NCBI GenBank assembly: GCA_949290735.1
Contig: CASESV010000001.1
Coordinates: forward strand, 1-64,000
DNA: 64,000 nucleotides
DNA from: an uncultured Mycoplasmataceae bacterium
GTDB lineage: Bacteria > Bacillota_I > Bacilli_A > Mycoplasmatales > Mycoplasmoidaceae
Direction: 5' to 3'
Shown: positions 57,825 to 64,000 of the stretch, piece by piece
How positions within the stretch are numbered: position 1 is the stretch's first letter
Layout of the letters: the number at the start of each line of letters is the position of its first letter
Position numbers and translations under genes: made by a program
Notes under the pieces: model-generated
The model's database searches: none
Seen by the model: only the letters and a program-made list of their open reading frames with translations
What the model was told of the DNA's origin: nothing

Positions 57825-59364
57825 TATTTTTACCTCTCTTTGATTCCATTATTTTACCATATGTTCTATTTGCTGCAGTATTTCCAGAAGCATATGTAAT
57901 TGAATAACCATGAGTAAAATATGAATTTCCTCCACAGAAAATTAAACCATTAATCTTGTCAAAATTATTCATATTTCTACCACGAACATATGAAGAATCA
58001 TTAACAAAATTTTTGTATCCATAAATTGCACCATTTGCAGATCCTGTATATCTAGCAAAAGTTATAGGAGTAGCAACTTCAATTTCTTCTATATATGGTT
58101 TAATATTTATATTCATTCTTTGTTCAAAATCTTCAATAAATCGCTTTGCTATTTCATTTTTAATTTTAAAGTAATCTTTTACATCAACATCATTTCAAGC
58201 ATCTTCAAATAATGTAGTAAAAGATAAAATAGATGTTCCTTGTGGAGATGCATTTTTATTTGCTACATTAAGTGCAACAACTATGTAGTCATTATTGTTT
58301 TCAATTGATTCCATATTTTTAGCTATTTTATTATGATCCATTGAACTATATACAAAGAAAGAATAATCCTTAAATCCTAATTCTTCAACTGTTTTATTTA
58401 AACCTAAATAAACACAAAATCCTTGACTACCTGGTTTTCTTCTTGCAATCAATTTATTTGCATATTCTGGAAGTTGTGATTTTTCAATCATATTAGAAAA
58501 TACTAATTGTGGAGAAACATTAGAAATAATATGATTTGTTTTAATATAACCATTTGTTGTGTTAAGACCTACAACTTTATTTTCTTGAATATCTATTTTT
58601 AGTGCTTTAGTGTTATATCAAATTGTTCCACCTAATTCTTGAAAACGACAAGCTATTGCTTGAGATATTTCATGTGATTTATATGTAGGAATATATGCAT
58701 TATACTTAATGTATTCATAAAACATCACAGCATATAATTGAAACACAATTTCAGATGGTTTTGTTCCTAAATATGTTCAATAAGATTCAATAATATATTT
58801 AATCTCTTTTGGCATTTTCATTTTTTTAAGAACTTCATGAAGTGTATATGTTGCAGTTGTTAAGTAATTTGGATATTTTTTCATTAATACTTCTCTATCA
58901 GGATTACCTTTCATTTCTGCAATATACTGAACAGCATTATAACAGTCTTCACACATTGATAAAAACTTAATTACTTTATCATATGATCCTTTAACGTATT
59001 CATCACATTTTCTAGCAAACTCTTCCACTCCAAAAGGAAGAATAAAATGCTTTTGATTATTTTTGTCACCACAAATCAAATGAAAAGCCTCTGGAATTAA
59101 ATTTCACTCAACTTCAATTCCAAGATCTTTAAAAATTTTATATAACCCTCTCTGATTATATTCATTACCTAAATTACCAAGTTCATGTAATGCTGGTTCA
59201 AATTCAAATCTTCCTCTTACAAAACTACTAGCAAAACCACCAGGAGTATTGTGTTGTTCTACTAAAAGTGTTTTTAAACCATATTTAGCACATCTTGTGG
59301 CAGCAATTAGACCACCATTACCAGAACCTATAACAACAACATCATATTCATTTTTATTATTCAT
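57817..59364 (-). CDS. CrtI/phytoene-desaturase-like FAD oxidoreductase
   Basis: A 515-residue flavoprotein. FAD motif VVIGSGNGGLIAATRCAKYG at the N-terminus, then HNTPGGFASSFVRGRFEFE as in phytoene desaturase/retinol saturase relatives, and a C-terminal GLIFCGGNSYFTHGYSITYASG. Real carotenoid synthesis is not expected in a mycoplasma, and no other crt gene is present, so it may act on another isoprenoid or lipid. TATAAT lies 6 bases before ATG 59364. The coupled reductase suggests that it reduces rather than oxidises its substrate (inference). Confidence 0.85.
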
Positions 59365-59370
59365 ACATTT

Positions 59371-59376
59371 ATTATA
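59371..59376 (-). promoter_or_regulatory. -10 box 6 nt before the CrtI-like ATG
   Basis: Minus-strand TATAAT, 6 bases, ATG 59364; the two-gene redox operon should start as a leaderless mRNA. Confidence 0.55.
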
Positions 59377-59499
59377 AAATATTTTTTTATTTTTAAAAAA
59401 AATATATAATTATATTAGTTAAAGCTATTAGCAATCTAGATTCCATTTTTTATCATAATAAATTATATTTTTAATTAACAAAATAATAAGGAGTAGATA

Positions 59500-60264
59500 A
59501 TGCAAAATAAAATGATGGGTCATGAGTTTTTAGCAAAGCTTGGTAAGAAAAGATTGAGGCCAGGTGGAATTAAGGCAACAAATTATTTAATCAATTATAT
59601 TAAAAAAAATTATTCTAATATGTCACAATTAAAAATTCTTGAAATTTCATGTAATCGAGGTTTTTCATTAATGTACTTATGAAAACATCTTAAATGTAAA
59701 TTATATGGCATTGATATTAATTCTGAAGTTATTGAAATAGCTAAAAAAAATATAAAAGATAAAAAATTAGAAAATTATATAAAAGTTTTCAACATGAATG
59801 CACTTGATATGAATTTTAATAATGAAAAATTTGATATTATCATCAATGAAGCTTTATTAACAATGTGTAAAGATAAAAACCTCTTTCTAAATGAATATAA
59901 AAAACATTTAAAAAAAGGTGGAATTATTTTAACTCATGATATTTGTATATTAAATGATGAAACTGAAAAATATTCTAATGATATGAAACAAGTTATCAAT
60001 TTAAAACCTTTTCCTCTAAGTGAATCATTGTGAATAGAAACATTTAAAAAATCGGATCTTGAAATTCTTGACTATAAAATGTTTGACTTTTCATTAGTTA
60101 CAATTAAAGGATTAATTAAAGATGAAGGTTTATTTAATATGTTAAAAATAATTAAGAATGCAAATAAAAAGGAAAATAAACAAGATTTTGTGAATATGAG
60201 AAATTACTTTTTGAAAAACAAAAATAATATGAAGGCAATTTGTTTTATTCTCAAATTAAAATAA
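59500..60264 (+). CDS. Class I SAM-dependent methyltransferase
   Basis: A 254-residue enzyme. It opens MGHEFLAKLGKKRLRPGG, then the SAM-binding LKILEISCNRGFSLMYLW (motif I, with the usual G-x-G-x-G altered), YGIDINSEVIEIAKKN (motif II) and a later HLKKGGIILTHDI. Substrate unknown; small-molecule methylases of this class are common. AAGGAG precedes ATG 59500. The intergenic region holds a promoter divergent from the redox pair. Confidence 0.82.
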
Positions 60265-60391
60265 AAAAATAATCAAATATAAAATAAATTTGTTTTAGCA
60301 ATAACATTTATCTTATATTAACTCAAAAATAAATTATGTTAAACTTTAACAATAATCTTATTCATAATTATTTTTAATATATTATAAAGCA

Positions 60392-60417
60392 AAAGCCAGG
60401 GCTATTGCCCTGGCTTT
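60392..60417. terminator. Strong 11-bp stem hairpin between convergent genes
   Basis: AAAGCCAGGGC and GCCCTGGCTTT pair perfectly around a TATT loop. It separates the methyltransferase (+) from the Cys-rich gene (-) and is followed by T-rich bases on both strands, so it can stop both. The 127 bases before it hold nothing else that I can support. Confidence 0.8.
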
Positions 60418-60434
60418 GATTTTAATAATTATAA

Positions 60435-60527
60435 TTATTTAGAATTATTACAGTTACAATTGTTTTCATCGCAATTACAATTTTCGCCACAATTACAATT
60501 ATTGCATTGACATTTGTTATTTGACAT
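60435..60527 (-). CDS. Cys-rich metallothionein-like peptide, 30 residues
   Basis: Eight cysteines in 30 residues at 6, 8, 11, 13, 17, 19, 24 and 26, i.e. four C-x-C pairs separated by Asn/Asp/Glu, with no aromatic residue and no His. That is the pattern of metallothioneins, which bind soft metals such as Cu, Zn or Cd. Ribosome binding site AAAGGAG is strong and well spaced, and a hairpin terminator follows 18 bases after the stop, so the gene is clearly delimited. It matches no known bacterial metallothionein family that I recall; function is inferred from composition. Confidence 0.7.
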   Translation of the reverse strand: MSNNKCQCNNCNCGENCNCDENNCNCNNSK

Positions 60528-60564
60528 AATATTTATCTCCTTTCATAAATATTATAATCAAAAA

Positions 60565-60906
60565 TTATATTATTTCAAAATCGTGTTCAAAATATTCATT
60601 TAGTTCATTTTTTAAAATTGACAAAATTGAATCATCAATTTCTCATATGATTGGTTTTGAAATAGTTCTAAATAGTCATATTAAATTACTAATTTCACTA
60701 CAAACACATGAAATAACTTTTTGATCATCATATATAATATATGCTCCAATGTTTCAAATATGATTGTAATTAGTTGAAAATTCATTTTGCTTAATCTTAA
60801 TATCTTGACTGCTAGAAAGTTCATTATAAACTTCTTGGTTAACATCTTTATAATACATTAGCATTGGTACAGGTTTTGTTCCGGGTTTGTATTTTAGTTT
60901 TATCAT
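60565..60906 (-). CDS. Conserved-looking small protein, unknown function
   Basis: A 113-residue protein starting MIKLKYKPGTKPVPMLMYYK, with a CVCSE motif and three TGA-coded Trp. No membrane segment or signal peptide. AAGGAG precedes ATG 60906 and it lies 38 bases upstream of the Cys-rich gene on the same strand, so the two may be one transcript. Not recognised. Confidence 0.65.
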
Positions 60907-60978
60907 TATCAACTCCTTATATAAATTATCATCATTTATTATATGATATAATATTAGAAAATATTTATGAGGTTTAAA

Positions 60979-61242
60979 ATGAAAAATGAAGTATTTTTAA
61001 GTTCTACACCTGTTTTTAATAACCAAACATGTCCTGAAGGAATAAAAAATGCTCATGCTACAGCAGCTGGTGTTTGAGCTAAATTAGTAGTAATCAAGGG
61101 AATGCTTGAATTTGTATATGAAGATTCAAATGAAAAATACCTTGTTGATACTACAAAACCATTTATTATTGAATCACAAAGACTGCATCATGTTAACCTG
61201 CTATGAGAAGTTGAGTTTAAAGTAGAATTTTATAAATGTTAA
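60979..61242 (+). CDS. DUF1971 family protein (TehB N-terminal/YeaR-like)
   Basis: An 87-residue cupin-like protein with the family pattern: TPVFNNQTCPEG, then NAHATAAGVWAKLVVIKGMLEF and ESQRLHHVNLLWEVEFKVEFY. Such domains are linked to tellurite and nitrite/NO stress responses, but their role is not defined. A TATAAT lies about 25 bases upstream and GAGG precedes the ATG. A bidirectional terminator follows. Confidence 0.82.
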
Positions 61243-61262
61243 TAATGTAATATATTGTAAGT

Positions 61263-61299
61263 AAAATAAAAGATCAGCATTGTGCCGATCTTTTATTTT
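61263..61299. terminator. Bidirectional terminator between DUF1971 gene and rplL
   Basis: AAAATAAAAGATC and GATCTTTTATTTT arms with a GCA/TGC inner stem and A/T runs on both sides; stops both convergent genes. Confidence 0.85.
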
Positions 61300-61319
61300 A
61301 TTAATAAATTAAACTTAAA

Positions 61320-61697
61320 TTATGCTATATCTACTTTAGCACCAGCTTCTTCAAATTTCTTTTTCATTTCTTGTGCTTCTTCTGGTTTAACATCTTCTTT
61401 AATTACAGAAGGAGTAGTATCAACTAATGCTTTTGCTTCCATTAATCCTAAACCTGTAATTTCTCTTACAACTTTAATAACATTAACTTTGTTTGCTCCA
61501 GCATCTGTTAATTTAATTGTAACGTTTCCACCAGCTGCTGCACCAGCATCAGCTCCAGCTGCTGCACCTGCAACTGCTACTGGAGCAGCTGCTGATACAC
61601 CAAATTCTTCTTCAATAGCTTTGATTAAATCATTAATTTCTAAAATTGTCATTTCTTTTAGAGATGCAATTAAATCTTGTGCACTTATTTTAGCCAT
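61320..61697 (-). CDS. rplL: 50S ribosomal protein L7/L12
   Basis: Stalk protein recruiting translation factors. It is 125 residues: N-terminal dimerisation helices, the Ala/Gly-rich hinge (about 35-60) and the C-terminal domain with [20 protein letters not shown]. Follows rplJ by 33 bases with AAGGAAA upstream. Confidence 0.97.
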   Translation of the reverse strand: MAKISAQDLIASLKEMTILEINDLIKAIEEEFGVSAAAPVAVAGAAAGADAGAAAGGNVTIKLTDAGANKVNVIKVVREITGLGLMEAKALVDTTPSVIKEDVKPEEAQEMKKKFEEAGAKVDIA

Positions 61698-61730
61698 AGT
61701 TCATTTCCTTTCATTATATTTTTAATTTAA

Positions 61731-62222
61731 TTATTGAGGTTTTGTTTCAGCAACTGCTTTCAATGCATATAACACTTTTCTAATCGGTGATGTTAAGCAT
61801 GATAATAACATACTGTATAAAACTTCACGATTAGGAATTGCAGCAATTGCTTTAACTTCATCAGCACTAACAAACTTAGAGTTAAAGTACCCACCTTTAA
61901 TTTTGATAAAATCATGTTGTTTTGAAACTTCGTATAAACTTTTAAAAATAGACATTTCATCTTCTAATGCAAATAATAGAGCATTAGGTCCAGTCATCAT
62001 AGTTTCAAATTCAGCAATTTTACTTTCTTTAAACGCTCTATCAATAATATTATTTTTAAGAACCTTCATTTGAGATCCTTTAGCAAATAATTCTTTTCTA
62101 AGAGCAGTAATTTCAGCTGCAGTTAAACCTTGATATTCAAACAAAATAAAGGATTTAGATTTGTTAATAAGTTCTGATATTTCTTTTACTTGTTGTTGTT
62201 TTTTAAGAATAATATCTTTCAC
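61731..62222 (-). CDS. rplJ: 50S ribosomal protein L10
   Basis: Base of the L7/L12 stalk. It is 163 residues from a GTG start at 62222, chosen because AAAGGA lies 7 bases upstream; the in-frame ATG 62231 overlaps that site and has no ribosome binding site of its own. Core seen: SKSFILFEYQGLTAAEITALRK and KVLKNNIIDRAF. C-terminal half shorter, as in mollicutes. Confidence 0.94.
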   Translation of the reverse strand: MKDIILKKQQQVKEISELINKSKSFILFEYQGLTAAEITALRKELFAKGSQMKVLKNNIIDRAFKESKIAEFETMMTGPNALLFALEDEMSIFKSLYEVSKQHDFIKIKGGYFNSKFVSADEVKAIAAIPNREVLYSMLLSCLTSPIRKVLYALKAVAETKPQ

Positions 62223-62371
62223 AAATAACATCCTTTCTTTTTGACAATATGCAATAAGCACTTTTAGCTCATGCCAAAAGTGCTTACTTTATTGGATACG
62301 TGTATATGTATTTCAATAAACACCTAGGTAACATTTTTAAGACTAACCCGTTACTTTCTTTGGCATATTGC
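62223..62371 (-). ncRNA. L10 leader (autoregulatory rplJ mRNA leader)
   Basis: A ~150-base leader between a minus-strand TATAAT (62378-62383) and the rplJ start. It contains a 10-base perfect hairpin (AAGCACTTTT/AAAAGTGCTT, 62256-62285) next to the ribosome binding site. Its 5' end, GCAATATGCC, can pair with GCATATTG just before the AAAGGA. The position and layout match the Rfam L10_leader bound by L10-L12 in Firmicutes. Confidence 0.72.
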
Positions 62372-62477
62372 ATTTATATTATAAAACATTTATTGAAAAT
62401 CATTACTTATTTTTATATAAGTATGGATAATTATCTTTTTTTTAGTATAATTAATACATAATAAGCAAAGAGGTTAT

Positions 62478-62873
62478 ATGTATATTGTTTATAAAATATT
62501 CTCAAGTATGTCAAAAATATGTTCAAATGTACTTGTAATCCTTGCTGTTCCATTTGCTTTTATATTAGCAGCATTAGGATGAGCAGCATTTTGTATTGAA
62601 GATATTTTTAATTCAATAGGTGCAGGTGAATTATTGGATCCAAATAGTGGGAATACAACTTTAGTTGAAATAGTTCCAATTATTAAATATATCGGTTTAG
62701 CTGTTGGTTTATTATTTACAATTTTATTAGTTATTATTTTTATTAGTTGAATTTTAAAAAAGGTATTTTACAAAAAAATTGCAGATAATTACATAACAAG
62801 AAATAAAGAATGAAGAAACAGAGATATTAATAAAGTTATTGAAAAACTTGAATCATATAGATATAGAGATTAA
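62478..62873 (+). CDS. Small membrane protein, two membrane segments
   Basis: A 131-residue protein with two hydrophobic segments (about 18-38 and 70-92) and a basic C-terminal tail rich in Lys/Arg (KVFYKKIADNYITRNK). AAGAGG precedes ATG 62478. A strong hairpin terminator overlaps the end. Not recognised. Confidence 0.7.
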
Positions 62874-62906
62874 ATAAAAGTGGTTGTGTTAGCCACTTTT
62901 ATTTAA
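62871..62906. terminator. Bidirectional terminator between convergent genes
   Basis: AAATAAAAGTGG and CCACTTTTATTT arms around a 9-base loop, A-rich before and T-rich after; serves the membrane protein gene (+) and the surface protein gene (-). Confidence 0.85.
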
Positions 62907-62955
62907 TCAATATAGTTATATATAAATGCATTATTAATTTAATATATAAAAATAA

Positions 62956-63954
62956 CTAATCACCAACTGCTGCTTTTTTGTTCTTAGAACGCTTTCTAAT
63001 ATAGAAAATAATCAAAATAGCAAGAATTATTAAGAAAGCGCCTGAAGTTCCAAATATTACATATGGTTGTCAATTATCGCCATCATAATTTTTATCAATA
63101 GGTTTATTATTTGTATTATCAGATGGTTGAGTAAATGTTATTTCATCAATTGGTGGAATTACAATTTCAGATTCACCTCTCCCCAATCCTACTTCTGCAA
63201 TAGAAACTCCAGTTTTAGTAATATTAATCTTATCATCATATTTTGATAAATTATTTAAAGTAAAAGTTCCAGATGTTGGAAAAAAATCATTAGGTAGATC
63301 TGCTTTGTTTTCATTAAAATAATCAGCAATTCATTGTTTTATTTGATTAACAGTTAAAGAATCAATCTCTGTTTGTGATAAAGCTTTTACTTTTTCAGAT
63401 ATATACTTTGGTAAATTTCTTACAGCAGGTAAATGATTTCCTACTTGTTTTAAATTAATTTCAATTAAAGATGGATCTGGAGTTAGAGTATTAACAACGC
63501 CATTAACAGTTTCATTAACTTTTCAAATAACATTAAATTGATTATTTCCACCACTAGGTTTTGTAAATTCTTCAATTAAAATAGTCATATTATCATTAGG
63601 ATTTTTAAGTACTTTAGTTTTGTTGTTGTTTAAATAAGTTTGAAGATTAGCTTTTTTTTGTTCAATAAAAGCCTGATTATTGTAATTGAATGCATTAGTT
63701 CAATCCCCACCAAATCCTTTATCATTTGGAAAGACTTCACTAAATAATGAAAAATTGGTTTCAGCATTAACTTCAAAGCTATTATATAAACTTTGATCAG
63801 CACGATTATTTATATAATTTGCTTGATTATTTGAATTAGTTAAAATTATTGGATTTTTATTCAATAAAATTGGAGTAGTAATAATTACCGTTGTAGATAA
63901 AATACCAAAAATACTCAAAATTTTTAATTTGTTTTTTTTGTTTTTAAATTTCAT
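62956..63954 (-). CDS. Surface protein with N- and C-terminal membrane segments
   Basis: A 332-residue protein. An N-terminal hydrophobic helix after a basic start (about 11-31, no lipobox), an Asn/Thr-rich outer region, and a C-terminal membrane helix (about 296-318) followed by RKRSKNKKAAVGD. This mirrors the 1055-residue protein at 10584, but I see no shared repeats. AAAGGGG precedes the start, and a TATAAT (minus strand, about 63970-63980) is a likely -10. Function unknown; surface antigen. Confidence 0.75.
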
Positions 63955-64000
63955 AACACCCCTTTGTGTTTATAATATTATAACATAAATTAATATGCAA

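Noticed and set aside
60265-60434. Possible small RNA gene between the methyltransferase and the Cys-rich gene
   Set aside because: Only the shared terminator hairpin is structured; I see no promoter pair or conserved RNA signature.
61282-61725. 147-codon plus-strand open frame opposite rplL
   Set aside because: Low-complexity shadow of the L7/L12 Ala/Gly hinge; rplL is certain.

Overview
The window is a 64-kb stretch of a wall-less mollicute chromosome, of the mycoplasma type. TGA is read as tryptophan in essentially every gene (genetic code 4), base composition is very AT-rich, intergenic regions are short, and there are no cell-wall genes. Read with code 4 almost every gene is intact, and I see no rRNA operon, CRISPR array, insertion sequence or prophage. 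The species cannot be fixed from this alone. A complete pyr operon, a superoxide dismutase and a CrtI-like oxidoreductase are unusual for mycoplasmas; a lineage near Mycoplasma penetrans/iowae (Malacoplasma) is a guess only. No gene-free stretch exceeds about 260 bases.

Layout. 1-1659 (+): lspA (5' end outside the window), an RluA-type pseudouridine synthase and a small helical protein. 1656-7125 (-): one tight operon, yneF-engB-valS-ispH-trmL-trmB. 7206-8557 (+): upp and plsY, overlapping. 8550-9947 (-): a polytopic membrane protein of unknown function. 10065-13922 (+): an accessory surface locus with two overlapping small genes for paired GG-leader peptides, a 1055-residue surface protein with internal repeats, and a 44-residue membrane peptide. 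13934-24927 (+): protein folding and quality control plus leuS (tig, lon with a CIRCE-like operator, leuS, two J-domain proteins, grpE, superoxide dismutase, pepV). 24920-34022 (-): YigZ-like protein, two SNF2-type ATPases, pgsA, asnS and unusual membrane proteins. 34043-41612 (-): an eight-gene overlapping operon (amino acid permease, rpmG, secE, nusG, ezrA, nuclease, thiI, nrnA). 41681-43363 (-): a sigma-like factor, tRNA-Arg(TCG) and a lipoprotein. 43404-45958 (+): cinA, recA, a YgjP-like metallopeptidase and a possible ribbon-helix-helix regulator. 45961-49134 (-): a seven-repeat Ig-like surface protein and an alpha/beta hydrolase. 49235-54708 (+): pyrB-I-K-D-F-C-E. 54712-60264: a membrane protein, a nicotinamidase-like hydrolase, a flavin/iron-sulfur oxidoreductase pair and a methyltransferase. 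60435-61242: a 30-residue metallothionein-like protein, a small hypothetical protein and a DUF1971 protein. 61320-62371 (-): rplJ-rplL with an L10 leader. 62478-63954: two membrane or surface proteins.

How the genes fit together. The pyr genes encode every step from carbamoyl phosphate to UMP, but carAB is absent here; upp supplies UMP by salvage. Redox functions are rich for a mycoplasma: SOD, IspH (4Fe-4S), a ferredoxin-domain reductase overlapping a CrtI-like flavoprotein, and a Cys-rich metal-binding peptide. Two kinds of start are visible: genes with a Shine-Dalgarno sequence, mostly inside operons, and genes whose -10 box lies 6-9 nt before the ATG, which suggests leaderless transcripts.
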